Source: Sedimentitalea sp041224545 (lineage in GTDB: Bacteria > Pseudomonadota > Alphaproteobacteria > Rhodobacterales > Rhodobacteraceae). Taken from it: a stretch of DNA of 64,000 nucleotides. The DNA lies in contig NZ_JBGFGP010000176.1 of assembly GCF_041224545.1 (NCBI RefSeq), positions 268,546 to 332,545 on the forward strand, written 5' to 3'. The notes under the pieces are model-generated. The model was not told where the DNA came from. It saw only the letters and a list, made by a program, of their open reading frames with translations, and did not search any database. A program made the position numbers and the translations under genes. Of the stretch, positions 1 through 9,651 are shown piece by piece (positions within the stretch are counted from its first letter, which is position 1; every line of letters starts with the position of its first letter).

Positions 1-1140
1 CCGGAAATGATCCTGGACGAGGTCGACGTCGACGAAACTGCCCTGCGCGATCTCTATGACAGCCGCAGCGTCGAATATGACGTACCAGAACGGCGTCTGG
101 TTGAGCGGCTGGTGTTTTCCGACGTCACCGCCGCGTCCACCGCCAAGGCACAGATCGATGTGGGCGGCACGACCTTCGAGGCGTTGGTCGAGCAACGCGG
201 GCTGGCGCTGGCCGATGTCGATCTCGGCGATGTCACGCGTTCGGATCTCGGCGATGCGGCCGACGACGTGTTTGCCGCCGACATAGGCGATGTCCTGGGT
301 CCGCTTCCATCGTCGCTTGGCCCCGCATTGTTCCGGGTCAACGGCACTCTTGCGGCGCGTGTCACGCCGTTCGAGGATGCGGAAGAGGAGCTGCGTGCCG
401 AACTCGCCGGGGATCGCGCACGCCGTCTGATAGAAACGCGCGCCGAAGAGATCAACGACCTGATGGCTGGAGGCGCGACGCTCGAGGAGCTGGCGCAGGA
501 GACCGACATGGAACTCGGCACCATGAGTTGGACCGACGATGCCCATGAGGGTGTGGCGGCCTATGAGGAATTTCGCGCCGCGGCCGCCGCAGTGACAGGG
601 GATGATTTCCCCGAGATCGGCTTTACCGAAGATGGCGCGATCTTTGCCCTGCGCCTGGAAGAAGTGCTTCCGGTTCGCCCGGAACCCTTTGCATCGGCGC
701 GTGACAAGGTGGCCGATGCCTGGACACTCGAACAAACCACCATCGCGCTGCGCGAGCAGGCGGAGCGGATCGTCGCGGATCTGAGCGACAGTGACGATTT
801 CGCGACCACCGGTCTGTCCGTCCGCGTCGAAAACGGCATGACCCGCAGTGCCTTCATAGACGGCGCACCGACAGATTTCATGTCACAGGTATTTGCGATG
901 GACAAAGGTGAACTGCGCGTCATTTCCGGGCCGGGAACTGCGTTCATCGTGCGGCTTGACGACACTTTGCCGCCGGAAGAGACGGATGAGCTGGCGGCGA
1001 TGCAAACGGCGTTTGCGGACGGGGTCGATCAGGCGCTGTCCGAGGCCCTGTTCGAGGTGTTCGCGCGCGACGCCCGCCTGCGCGCCAAACCGCAGATCGA
1101 CCAGCAGGCCCTGAACGCCGTGCAGGCCAGTTTCCAGTAG
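1..1140 (+). CDS. ppiD: PpiD/SurA-type periplasmic peptidyl-prolyl isomerase, 3' part only
   Basis: The reading frame is open from base 1, so the N terminus (membrane anchor and SurA-like chaperone part) lies outside the window. About 379 residues are visible. They are acidic, rich in helices of the chaperone type, and hold a parvulin-like stretch with paired terms such as LGTMSW and FALRLEEV. PpiD proteins are anchored in the inner membrane and help newly exported outer-membrane proteins fold. The stop is only 6 bases before the trpE start, so the two genes are probably co-transcribed. The family call is from overall resemblance. A general SurA N-terminal-domain protein is the alternative. 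Confidence 0.75.
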   Translation, partial: PEMILDEVDVDETALRDLYDSRSVEYDVPERRLVERLVFSDVTAASTAKAQIDVGGTTFEALVEQRGLALADVDLGDVTRSDLGDAADDVFAADIGDVLGPLPSSLGPALFRVNGTLAARVTPFEDAEEELRAELAGDRARRLIETRAEEINDLMAGGATLEELAQETDMELGTMSWTDDAHEGVAAYEEFRAAAAAVTGDDFPEIGFTEDGAIFALRLEEVLPVRPEPFASARDKVADAWTLEQTTIALREQAERIVADLSDSDDFATTGLSVRVENGMTRSAFIDGAPTDFMSQVFAMDKGELRVISGPGTAFIVRLDDTLPPEETDELAAMQTAFADGVDQALSEALFEVFARDARLRAKPQIDQQALNAVQASFQ

Positions 1141-1146
1141 GGGCAG

Positions 1147-2661
1147 ATGAACGTGCTGACCCCCGATTATGAGAGCTTTGCCCGTGCCTATGAAGCCGGG
1201 GAAAACCAGGTTGTCTATACACGGCTGGCGGCCGATCTGGATACGCCCGTCTCGCTGATGCTCAGGCTGGCTGGGGCCCAGAAGGACGCCTTCATGCTCG
1301 AATCCGTGACCGGGGGAGAGGTGCGTGGCCGTTATTCGATCATCGGGATGAAGCCCGACCTGATCTGGCGGTGTCACGGCACCGAAAGCGCGTTGAACCG
1401 CTCTGCCCGCTTTGACTCCGATGCGTTCGAACCGCAACCCGGCGATCCCATGGCGAACCTGCGCGCGCTGATCGCGGAAAGCTACATCGCACTGCCCGAT
1501 GACCTGCCGCAGGCCGCCGCCGGGCTGTTCGGTTATCTGGGTTACGACATGGTGCGTCTCGTGGAACATCTGCCGGATGTGCCGCCCGACCCGATGGGGC
1601 TGCCCGATGCGGTGCTGTTGCGCCCGTCGGTGGTGGCGGTTCTGGACGGCGTCAAGGGCGAAGTCACGGTGGTCTCGCCCGCCTGGGTCAGCGACGGACA
1701 GACAGCGCGGGCCGCCTATGCGCAGGCCGCCGAGCGGGTCATGGACGCGGTGCGCGACCTGGAACGGGCGATGCCGGCGGAAACCCGCGACCTGGGCGAC
1801 GCGGCCGAGATCGCCCCGCCGGTCAGCAATTTCAGCCCCGAAGCCTATCGCGCCGCGGTGGAGACCGCCAAGGAATACATTCGCGCCGGGGACATCTTTC
1901 AGGTCGTGCCGTCGCAGCGATGGACGCAGGATTTCCCCCTGCCCCCCTTTGCGCTCTATCGCAGCCTGCGGCGCACCAACCCGTCGCCCTTCATGTTCTA
2001 TTTCAACTTCGGCGGCTTTCAGGTGATCGGCGCATCCCCGGAGATCCTCGTGCGGGTCTTTGGCAGGGAAGTGACAATTCGACCGATCGCCGGCACCCGT
2101 CCGCGCGGCGCGACCCCGGAAGAGGACCGCGCGCTCGAGGCGGAACTGCTGGCGGACAAGAAAGAGCTGGCCGAACATCTGATGCTGCTCGATCTCGGGC
2201 GCAACGACACCGGCCGCGTGGCGCGGATCGGAACGGTGCGCCCGACAGAGAAGTTCATCATCGAGCGCTATTCGCACGTGATGCATATCGTCAGCAACGT
2301 CGTCGGCGAACTGGACGAGAACAAGGACGCGCTCGATGCGTTCTTTGCCGGGATGCCCGCAGGCACCGTCAGCGGCGCACCCAAGGTGCGCGCGATGGAG
2401 ATCATCGACGAACTGGAACCGGAAAAGCGCGGTGTCTACGGCGGTGGTGTCGGATATTTCTCGGCCGGGGGCGACATGGACATGTGCATCGCGCTGCGCA
2501 CCGCCGTGGTGCAGGACCGCAAGCTCTATATCCAGGCCGGCGGTGGCGTTGTCTATGACAGCGATCCCGAGGCGGAATACCAGGAGACCGTCCATAAATC
2601 GAACGCCATCCGGCGCGCCGCCGCGGATGCCGCGCGGTTTACCGGCAATGGCAACGGCTGA
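1147..2661 (+). CDS. trpE: Anthranilate synthase component I
   Basis: This 504-residue protein turns chorismate and ammonia into anthranilate, the first step of tryptophan synthesis, together with a TrpG amidotransferase that is not in the window. The N-terminal domain carries the MLESV element near residue 50 typical of the tryptophan feedback site. The chorismate-binding half contains GTRPRG, LMLLDLGRND, GTVSGAPKVRAME and GGGVGYFS. Length is normal for TrpE. It follows the PpiD gene with a 6-base gap. I see no leader peptide or attenuator in front of it, so control is probably by feedback or by an upstream promoter. Its 3' end is followed by a hairpin element at 2696-2755. Confidence 0.97.
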   Translation: MNVLTPDYESFARAYEAGENQVVYTRLAADLDTPVSLMLRLAGAQKDAFMLESVTGGEVRGRYSIIGMKPDLIWRCHGTESALNRSARFDSDAFEPQPGDPMANLRALIAESYIALPDDLPQAAAGLFGYLGYDMVRLVEHLPDVPPDPMGLPDAVLLRPSVVAVLDGVKGEVTVVSPAWVSDGQTARAAYAQAAERVMDAVRDLERAMPAETRDLGDAAEIAPPVSNFSPEAYRAAVETAKEYIRAGDIFQVVPSQRWTQDFPLPPFALYRSLRRTNPSPFMFYFNFGGFQVIGASPEILVRVFGREVTIRPIAGTRPRGATPEEDRALEAELLADKKELAEHLMLLDLGRNDTGRVARIGTVRPTEKFIIERYSHVMHIVSNVVGELDENKDALDAFFAGMPAGTVSGAPKVRAMEIIDELEPEKRGVYGGGVGYFSAGGDMDMCIALRTAVVQDRKLYIQAGGGVVYDSDPEAEYQETVHKSNAIRRAAADAARFTGNGNG

Positions 2662-2695
2662 GCCGCACTCGCGCGTGTAAGCGGGTAACGCGACA

Positions 2696-2755
2696 GGGGC
2701 TCTGCCCCCGCCGTCCACGGGACGGCTCCCCCGGAGTATTTTCACAAAGATGAAG
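2696..2755 (+). repeat. Two-hairpin 3'-end element, copy 1
   Basis: Downstream of trpE in the sense direction lies a GC hairpin (GGGGC TCT GCCCC), then a second hairpin (GCCGTCC ACG GGACGGC), then the block CCCCCGGAGTATTTT and the tail CAAAGATGAAG. The same order occurs on the minus strand after pgi at 48909-48987. The flanking blocks are conserved, while the second hairpin differs in sequence but still pairs. It may act as a terminator or mRNA 3'-end stabiliser. From memory, similar tails are common in Rhodobacterales intergenic DNA, but I cannot verify that here. Confidence 0.6.
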
Positions 2756-2832
2756 TGCTGTGGGGATTGCCGGGCAGACAGAGGGGCCAATCCGTCCTGG
2801 ACCAGCCCCGGTGCAGTTTTTCGCGAAACGCG

Positions 2833-3255
<423 letters not shown>

Positions 3256-3274
3256 CGGGCATCTCCTTGCAATT

Positions 3275-3295
3275 CGGCCGGCCGCGTGCCGGCCG
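3275..3295 (-). terminator. GC-rich hairpin between MFS gene and ndk
   Basis: An 8-base perfect inverted repeat (CGGCCGGC and GCCGGCCG, 5-base loop) lies between the stop of the MFS gene and the ndk ribosome site, both on the minus strand. No T run follows it. It could end the exporter transcript or sit in the ndk leader. Confidence 0.3.
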
Positions 3296-3392
3296 GGTAA
3301 TGGATGGCGCGCGCCTAGCATGGGCTGGCGGGTTTGAAAAGGCGCGTTGACGGTGTGCGGCACGCATTTTGGCGACTGTGGCGGCGGCGCGG

Positions 3393-4595
3393 TCAGGAGA
3401 TACCGGGCAGCGGATCGATCCTGTCGCAATGACGGACATAGAGCGCGGACAGAAGCCCGAGGCCGCTGATCAACGACATCAGGCCCAGCACCGCGAAAGG
3501 CGCATTGTCTGCCGTCACGATGGCGCCGGTGCCGCTGGTGAGGACCGCGCCGAGTGCAACGGCCAGCGCGCCGGACAGCCCCGATGCCGTCCCGGCGAGG
3601 TCGGAGCGGACCGACAGCAGGCCAGCGCTGGCATTTGCGACGGTGAGACCGTTGCCAAAGCCCACCGCCACCGCCGCGCCAAAAAACACCCAGAGGTTCC
3701 CGAGGCCGAGCAGAAACAACAAGAGGCCGATCAATGGCCCGATGGTTGCCGCGCCGCGCCCCCAGAGGATCAGCGGCATCACCCCGGTGCGGGTCGCCAT
3801 GCGCCCGGTCACGAAATTGCCGGCCATGAAACCGGTGGTGATGATTCCGATTCCCACCCCGAGCATTGCCGGGCTGAGATCGAACCAGGCAGAGGCGACA
3901 AGCGGTGCGCCGGTAATGAAGGTATAGAACCCGCCGACGGAGAAGGCGATGCAGAGGCTGTAGCCCCAGAAACGGCGCGATTTCAGCAGGTCGGGATAGT
4001 CGTGTATCTGCTGAGCGAACCCGGCTGAGCGATTGCGATGGGTTTCGCCCAGATCGACCCAGAGCAGGATCAGAAGCGCGGCCCCGAGAGTCGCGAAAAC
4101 GACAAAGCCGGCGCGCCAGCCCCACAGCATGTCCAGCGCGCCACCCAGTACCGGTGCCAGCATCGGGGCCAGCGCCATCGACATTGCCACATAGCCCATC
4201 AGGCTCGCGGCCTCGTTCGGGGGGTACATGTCGCGGATGATCGCGCGGGACAGAACCTGGCCGGAGGCGATGACCCCCTGCAGCAGTCGAAAGAACAGGA
4301 ACATGCGGAAATCCCGGGCCAGCAGGCATCCAACCGAGGCCAGCGCAAAAACGGCCACCGAGACCAGCAGCACGGGGCGACGCCCGAACCGGTCGGACAG
4401 GGGCCCGATCAGGATTTGCAGCACGGCGGTGATCGCGAGATAACCAGAGATCGCAAGGTTTACATAGCCGTAGGAAACCCCGAATTCATCGGCGATCCGT
4501 GTCAGCGACGGCAGGATCATGTTCAGGGTGACCACCGACACCCCGTTCAGGATCACGAGTGTGAACAGATGTGGTGGGGTTTGCGCGGGACGCAT
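3393..4595 (-). CDS. Bcr/CflA-type MFS drug exporter (DHA1 family)
   Basis: This inner-membrane proton antiporter has about 400 residues and 12 predicted membrane segments. The loop between helices 2 and 3 reads GPLSDRFGRRPVLL, the MFS signature. Helix 4 carries the RLLQGVIASGQVLSRAIIRD pattern seen in Bcr/CflA exporters of the DHA1 group. I chose the start at 4595 (MRPAQTPPH) because it puts helix 1 close to the N terminus; upstream in-frame starts at 4712 and 4694 would add a polar tail overlapping the divergent ABC-F gene. No strong ribosome site is seen. The substrate cannot be told from sequence. Confidence 0.87.
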   Translation of the reverse strand: MRPAQTPPHLFTLVILNGVSVVTLNMILPSLTRIADEFGVSYGYVNLAISGYLAITAVLQILIGPLSDRFGRRPVLLVSVAVFALASVGCLLARDFRMFLFFRLLQGVIASGQVLSRAIIRDMYPPNEAASLMGYVAMSMALAPMLAPVLGGALDMLWGWRAGFVVFATLGAALLILLWVDLGETHRNRSAGFAQQIHDYPDLLKSRRFWGYSLCIAFSVGGFYTFITGAPLVASAWFDLSPAMLGVGIGIITTGFMAGNFVTGRMATRTGVMPLILWGRGAATIGPLIGLLLFLLGLGNLWVFFGAAVAVGFGNGLTVANASAGLLSVRSDLAGTASGLSGALAVALGAVLTSGTGAIVTADNAPFAVLGLMSLISGLGLLSALYVRHCDRIDPLPGIS

Positions 4596-4689
4596 GTGGG
4601 TCGGCCATACCAGGGGTCTGTATATTGCCGCGCTATCACGTCGCGGACAGGCTGGCCATAGCCTCCCCGCCTCTGCTAAGAGCCGCGAC

Positions 4690-6540
4690 ATGTTACGCAT
4701 CAACGATATCACCTATGCGGTCGAGGGACGTCCGCTGTTCGAGGCGGCCAGCGCCACGATTCCGACCGGTCACAAGGTGGGCATGGTCGGGCGCAACGGC
4801 ACCGGCAAGACCACGCTGTTCCGCCTGATCCGGGGCGAACTTGCGCTGGAAAGCGGGTCGATCAGCCTGCCGGCACAGGCCCGCATCGGCGGCGTTGCGC
4901 AGGAGGTGCCGGGCAACGAGGTGTCATTGCTCGATACGGTTCTCGCGGCCGATACCGAGCGCGCGGCGCTGATGGCCGAGGCGGAGACCGCAACCGATCC
5001 CGCGCGAATCGCCGAGGTGCAGACCCGGCTCACGGATATCGATGCCTGGTCGGCCGAGGCGCGGGCATCGTCGATCCTGCGCGGGCTCGGGTTTGACAGC
5101 GAGGAACAGGCAATGCCGTGCAGCGCCTTTTCCGGCGGCTGGCGGATGCGGGTGGCGCTGGCGGCGGTGCTGTTTTCCGAACCTGACTATCTGCTGCTGG
5201 ACGAGCCGACCAACTATCTCGATCTCGAAGGGGCGTTGTGGCTCGAGAACTACCTCGCGCGTTATCCGCATACGGTCATCATCATCAGCCACGACCGCGA
5301 ACTGCTCAATCGGGCGGTGGGCGGCATTCTGCATCTCGAGAACCGGGGGCTGACCTATTACACCGGAAATTACGACCAGTTTGCCCGCCAGCGCGCCGCC
5401 AACCGCGCGGTGCAGGCGGCGGCGGCCAAGAAACAGGATGCGCGGCGCGCGCATTTGCAAGCCTTTGTCGATCGCTTCAAGGCCAAGGCGAGCAAGGCGA
5501 AACAGGCTCAGAGCCGGATCAAGATGCTGGAAAAGATGGAAACCATCCGCGCGCCCGAAGATGCGGCCCGCACGGTGTTTTCCTTTCCCGAGCCGGAAGA
5601 ATTGTCGCCCCCGATCATTTCCACCGAAGGCATCAAGGTCGGTTATGGCGATACGGTCGTGCTGCGCAACCTGGACCTGCGCATCGACCAGGATGATCGC
5701 ATCGCGCTGCTTGGCAAGAACGGTCAGGGCAAATCGACCCTTGCGAAACTGCTCAGCGACCGTCTCGCGCCGATGGAAGGCCGGATGAACAGGTCGGGCA
5801 AGCTGCGCATCGCTTTCTTTGCGCAGCATCAGGTGGACGAACTGCGGGTCGATGAAACGCCGCTGCAACATCTGCTGCGCGAGCGGCCCGCCGAGGGGCA
5901 ATCGAGACTGCGCGCGCGGCTGGCCGGCTTCGGGCTGGGCGCGGACCAGGCCGATACCGAGGTGGGGCGCCTGTCCGGGGGGCAGAAAGCGCGATTGTCG
6001 CTGCTGCTGGCCACCCTGCCCGCGCCGCATCTTCTGATCCTTGACGAACCCACGAACCACCTTGATATCGAGAGCCGCGAGGCGCTCGTCGAGGCGCTGA
6101 CCGCCTATTCCGGCGCGGTGATCCTCGTCAGCCACGACATGCATCTGCTGTCATTGGTCGCGGATCGACTGTGGCTGGTCTCTGGGGGCACGGTGAAACC
6201 GTATGAGGGCGATCTGGGTTCTTATCGCGACCTGCTGCTGGCGCGCGACAAGCCGGCGCGCAAGCAGGCCGAGGCCAGGCCGAAACCCAAACGTCCGTCG
6301 CGCGATGCTATCCTTGCGCTGCGAGCCGAGGCCCGCAAGGGCGAGGAACGGGTGCAGAAACTGAACGACATGCGCGACAGGCTGGCTGCGAAACTGGCCG
6401 ATCCTGCGCTTTATGATGACGACAAGAAGGGCGAGGCCGAGGTCTGGCAGCGCAAATATGCCGAGGTGATGGACGGGCTTGACCGGGCCGAGGCCCTGTG
6501 GATGAGCGCACTGGAAAAACTCGAACGGGCCGAGACCTGA
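4690..6540 (+). CDS. ABC-F family ATPase (YheS/Uup type)
   Basis: This soluble 616-residue protein has two ABC cassettes and no membrane segments. Walker A motifs are GRNGTGKT (residues 34-41) and GKNGQGKS, signature loops are FSGGW and LSGGQKAR, and both Walker B motifs end in LDEPTN. A basic linker between the cassettes and a C-terminal coiled coil rich in Lys and Glu (last 90 residues) are typical of ABC-F factors that act at the ribosomal E site. The start at 4690 is taken from family alignment. It is divergent from the MFS gene and directly upstream of the marC-like gene with a 2-base gap, so those two genes are likely one transcript. Confidence 0.93.
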   Translation: MLRINDITYAVEGRPLFEAASATIPTGHKVGMVGRNGTGKTTLFRLIRGELALESGSISLPAQARIGGVAQEVPGNEVSLLDTVLAADTERAALMAEAETATDPARIAEVQTRLTDIDAWSAEARASSILRGLGFDSEEQAMPCSAFSGGWRMRVALAAVLFSEPDYLLLDEPTNYLDLEGALWLENYLARYPHTVIIISHDRELLNRAVGGILHLENRGLTYYTGNYDQFARQRAANRAVQAAAAKKQDARRAHLQAFVDRFKAKASKAKQAQSRIKMLEKMETIRAPEDAARTVFSFPEPEELSPPIISTEGIKVGYGDTVVLRNLDLRIDQDDRIALLGKNGQGKSTLAKLLSDRLAPMEGRMNRSGKLRIAFFAQHQVDELRVDETPLQHLLRERPAEGQSRLRARLAGFGLGADQADTEVGRLSGGQKARLSLLLATLPAPHLLILDEPTNHLDIESREALVEALTAYSGAVILVSHDMHLLSLVADRLWLVSGGTVKPYEGDLGSYRDLLLARDKPARKQAEARPKPKRPSRDAILALRAEARKGEERVQKLNDMRDRLAAKLADPALYDDDKKGEAEVWQRKYAEVMDGLDRAEALWMSALEKLERAET

Positions 6541-6542
6541 GC

Positions 6543-7160
6543 ATGGATACCGCATTTCTGATCACCGCCTTTGTCACGCTGTTTGTCGTGATCGACCCGA
6601 TCGGGCTTGCACCGCTGTTCATCGCGATGACCCATGACACATCGGCGCAAAAACGGCGGGCGATCGGCATTCGCGCCTGTGTGATCTCGATCTGCATCCT
6701 GACCGTCTTTGCCGCGTTTGGCGAGGCGGTGCTGAGCTTCATCGGAATCTCGATGCCCGCCTTTCGCGTCGCCGGTGGTATTCTGCTTTTCCTGACTGCG
6801 CTGGACATGTTGTTCGAACGGCGCACCAAGCGACGCGAAGACAAGGCCGAGGAAGACGAGGGACCGGACCCGTCGGTGTTTCCGCTGGCCATCCCGCTGA
6901 TCGCCGGTCCGGGGTCGATCGCGACCGTGATCCTTCTGGCAGGACAGAAACCGGGGGTCGAGGGACTCGCCGTCGTGATCGGCATCATGATCGCGGTTGT
7001 CGCGCTTGTTTTTCTCATGTTCCTGCTCAGCGACGTTCTCGCCAGGGCGCTCGGCAAGACCGGGATTGTCGTTGTCACCCGTCTGCTCGGCATGTTGCTC
7101 GCCGCACTTGCAACCCAGTTCGTGCTCGACGGGCTGCGCAATTTCGGCTTTGCCAGCTAG
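6543..7160 (+). CDS. MarC family integral membrane protein
   Basis: A 205-residue protein with about six membrane segments. Segment 1 contains the conserved VVIDPIGLAPLF element and the middle shows PLAIPLIAGPGSI, both hallmarks of MarC/UPF0056. The cytoplasmic loop around residues 95-115 is highly charged (RRTKRREDKAEEDEGP). Despite the name, MarC is not established as a drug resistance protein, and a transport role has only been suggested for the family. It starts 2 bases after the ABC-F stop, so translation is probably coupled. Confidence 0.9.
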   Translation: MDTAFLITAFVTLFVVIDPIGLAPLFIAMTHDTSAQKRRAIGIRACVISICILTVFAAFGEAVLSFIGISMPAFRVAGGILLFLTALDMLFERRTKRREDKAEEDEGPDPSVFPLAIPLIAGPGSIATVILLAGQKPGVEGLAVVIGIMIAVVALVFLMFLLSDVLARALGKTGIVVVTRLLGMLLAALATQFVLDGLRNFGFAS

Positions 7161-7211
7161 CAAGCGCGCGCCGACTGCCTATATGCATCGGGTACGCTGC
7201 GAAAGGTCCCC

Positions 7212-7793
7212 ATGTCGTCATTCGAAATAGGCAACGCGCTCTACCTGATCCTGCTGCTGGTCATGGTACTCACATGGTATGTCGCGCAGAACCGCCGGTC
7301 GTTGGGGCGGGTTGCGCAACAGGCGCTGGCCTGGGGTTTGATCTTTGTCGGCGTCGTCGCGGCAATCGGGGTCTGGGACGATATCCGTCAGACACTGCGC
7401 CCGACCCAGAGCGTCATAACCGCAACCGGGCAGATCGAGGTCCCGCGTGCGCCCGACGGACATTATTATCTGACCCTTCAGATCAATGACACACCGGTTG
7501 ATTTCCTTGTCGATACCGGCGCGTCCGAGATGGTGCTGACCGCCGAAGACGCGGAACGCATAGGGCTGGTCATGGACGACCTGATCTTTTCCGGCCGCGC
7601 CATGACTGCAAATGGCGAGGTACGCACCGCGCGTGCCCGCCTCGACAGCGTTGCCCTTGGCGACCATCGTGACCGGGATGTGACCGCATGGGTCAACGAA
7701 GGCAAGATGGAGCAATCCCTGCTCGGCATGACCTATCTGCGCCGCTGGAGCCGCATCGAGATCAGCGACAATGCGCTGGTGCTGACCCGCTAA
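7212..7793 (+). CDS. Membrane-anchored retropepsin-like aspartic protease (TIGR02281 type)
   Basis: The 193-residue protein starts with two membrane helices (about residues 8-24 and 38-54), followed by a single aspartic protease-like domain. The motif FLVDTGAS holds the putative catalytic aspartate at 101, and LLGMTYL near residue 172 matches the second hydrophobic motif of clan AA. Such single-domain proteases work as dimers. Here the domain is probably periplasmic. An AAAGG ribosome site precedes the start. Its target is unknown. It sits alone between the MarC gene and the antiporter gene. Confidence 0.88.
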   Translation: MSSFEIGNALYLILLLVMVLTWYVAQNRRSLGRVAQQALAWGLIFVGVVAAIGVWDDIRQTLRPTQSVITATGQIEVPRAPDGHYYLTLQINDTPVDFLVDTGASEMVLTAEDAERIGLVMDDLIFSGRAMTANGEVRTARARLDSVALGDHRDRDVTAWVNEGKMEQSLLGMTYLRRWSRIEISDNALVLTR

Positions 7794-7881
7794 CACGTTG
7801 CGATCCGGCTGGAAATCGGGTTGGCCCGCGCTCTCGATGATGCATAGATGGTCCTGACGCTGTCGAACGCAGGACCCGTGC

Positions 7882-9084
7882 ATGGAACATTATCTCGTCT
7901 ACATCGCCTTCGCGATGCTTCTGTATTGCATGTACTCGGCCAGGATCGGCTCGTTCGGCGTCACCATGCCCATGGTCTGCCTTGCGCTCGGCGTCCTGTT
8001 CGGGTTGGCCGATTCCACGCTTGGTCTTGGCGCGGCCACCACCTTTCACCACCTGGCGGAAGTCACGCTGGCGTTGCTGCTCTTTGCCGACGCGACCAGC
8101 CTGCGGCGCGACAGCCTGCGAAAGATCGGACAACGCACGCAGCGCATGCTGCTGGTTGGCCTGCCCCTTGCCATCGTCATCGGCGCCTGTGTGAACTGGC
8201 TGCTGCTGCCCGGTTGGCCGTTGTGGGAGGTTTGCCTGCTGGCCGCGCTTCTCGCTCCGACGGATGCGGCGTTGGGGCAATCGATCCAGTCCAATGACAA
8301 CATCCCGCAGGACTTCCGTGATGCCATGAACGCGGAAAGCGGGCTGAATGACGGGCTGGCCCTGCCCTTCGTGGTCTTTTTTGCCGGGCTCGCGGTGGGC
8401 GATTCCGATCCGTCCTCTGGTGGCAGCGTCCTGGTCACGCTGGTTGCCAGGGAAATCTGCATCGGCGCCGCCGTCGGGCTGGCCGGCGGGTTCGTGATCG
8501 GCAAGCTGCGCAATCACGTGAACGCGCGCGGATTGATGGACCCGGAACTCGGTCAGGTTGCCGTCCTGATCCTGGTCGGTTTCATATATTTCGCGGCCGA
8601 TCATATCGGGGGCAACGCTTTTGTTGCGGTGTTCGTTGCCGGGCTCGCCTATGCCAATACGGTCAAGGCGTCGATACTGCCCGCCCGCCACTTTCTCGAA
8701 GGCGATGGCCAGTTTCTCGCCATGCTCAGTTTCTTCTTCATCGGCGTCCTGTTCATCCCCGAGGCGCTTGGCTACATGACCGGGCCGGCGCTGCTCGTGA
8801 TCCTGCTGTCGCTGTTGGTTGTTCGTCCACTTGCCATCTGGCTCTCGCTGCTGGGAACGAAAACCAGCACCAATGAAAGGCTGTTTTATGGCTGGTTCGG
8901 ACCGCGCGGGCTCGCGACGGCGTTGTTCGCGATCTTTGTCGCCACCGATTTCAAGGGAATCGTTATGGTGCAGCAGATCGTCGCCATCGCGATCACCGCG
9001 GTGCTGATTTCGGCCTTTGTCCACGGGTTCACGGCCAAATACGCGGCACAGATGTTCCGACTGGACAAGTCCGGGGAAAGCTGA
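7882..9084 (+). CDS. CPA1-type cation/proton antiporter
   Basis: This 400-residue inner-membrane protein has about 12 hydrophobic segments. The core motif APTDAALG followed by NAESGLNDG is the acidic ion-binding pattern of NhaP/CPA1 sodium-proton antiporters. It also shows the conserved GWFGPRGLA segment near the C terminus. Unlike larger NhaP proteins it lacks a long C-terminal cytoplasmic domain. It ends convergent to holC with a hairpin in the 27-base gap. Sodium or potassium as substrate cannot be decided from the sequence. Confidence 0.9.
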   Translation: MEHYLVYIAFAMLLYCMYSARIGSFGVTMPMVCLALGVLFGLADSTLGLGAATTFHHLAEVTLALLLFADATSLRRDSLRKIGQRTQRMLLVGLPLAIVIGACVNWLLLPGWPLWEVCLLAALLAPTDAALGQSIQSNDNIPQDFRDAMNAESGLNDGLALPFVVFFAGLAVGDSDPSSGGSVLVTLVAREICIGAAVGLAGGFVIGKLRNHVNARGLMDPELGQVAVLILVGFIYFAADHIGGNAFVAVFVAGLAYANTVKASILPARHFLEGDGQFLAMLSFFFIGVLFIPEALGYMTGPALLVILLSLLVVRPLAIWLSLLGTKTSTNERLFYGWFGPRGLATALFAIFVATDFKGIVMVQQIVAIAITAVLISAFVHGFTAKYAAQMFRLDKSGES

Positions 9085-9087
9085 AGC

Positions 9088-9105
9088 GTTTCGCGCCGGC
9101 GAAAC
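9088..9105. terminator. Short hairpin between convergent antiporter and holC genes
   Basis: GTTTCGC and GCGAAAC form a perfect 7-base stem with a 4-base loop in the short gap between the two convergent genes. No clear T run follows on either strand, so a terminator role is an inference from its place. Confidence 0.35.
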
Positions 9106-9111
9106 CGTGGA

Positions 9112-9567
9112 TCAGTGTTCCGCCTTTTTCTCCCAGCGACCGGAGTCTTCGGACCAGTATTGCGCCGCGCATCCTGCAGCGGTCAGCGATTTCCATTGCT
9201 CGCGCGCACGCTGCACCGCCGCAGGATCGTTGCCATCGAACAGGATACAGGCCCGTTCAAGAGCGGTCACTTCCGCCGGTTCGATATCCGCCCCGTCGAT
9301 GGTCATCATGCAATCCGGCGCATTCGCGGCGCGGTCGGTGGTGAGCAGGATCGGCTGGTCCGCATCATGCGGCCCGCCCGCGATCCCGTGTGCCAGAAAT
9401 CCATCCTCCGGGCCAAGCCAGAGCTGTTCATCCAGCCAGTTCATGCGCGCAGTATCGGTGCCACGCACCGCGACGCGCCAACCGGCCTGACGCGCCTTGC
9501 CCAGCAGCACCGGCAAAGTGCGTTCCAGCGGCTGGCGCGTGAGATGATAGAAATACACCGCCCCCAT
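9112..9567 (-). CDS. holC: DNA polymerase III chi subunit
   Basis: A 151-residue cytoplasmic protein that matches HolC. The N terminus VYFYHLTRQPLE and the central WLDEQLWLGPEDGFLAHG are typical of chi, which links the clamp loader to single-strand binding protein. The start is the ATG at 9567; a GTG one codon earlier is an alternative. It lies downstream of pepA on the same strand with an 84-base gap, and the two are neighbours in many proteobacteria, so co-transcription is likely. The C terminus is charged and short. No odd features. Confidence 0.93.
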   Translation of the reverse strand: MGAVYFYHLTRQPLERTLPVLLGKARQAGWRVAVRGTDTARMNWLDEQLWLGPEDGFLAHGIAGGPHDADQPILLTTDRAANAPDCMMTIDGADIEPAEVTALERACILFDGNDPAAVQRAREQWKSLTAAGCAAQYWSEDSGRWEKKAEH

Positions 9568-9651
9568 CACGACACGGCCATCGGATCATGGTTTCCCGGC
9601 GTCGACGCCACGGGCAATGGGGGAAGTTCCGGCATGATCACGCGATCCCGA

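Noticed and set aside
883..2790. 635-codon open frame opposite trpE and the end of the ppiD gene
   Set aside because: High-GC codon use leaves the antisense frame open. The translation is rich in His, Gln, Arg and Gly with no motif, and trpE is certain.
3256..4329. Long N-terminal extension of ndk opposite the MFS gene
   Set aside because: Ndk is normally about 140 residues and has its own AGGAGA site at 3255.
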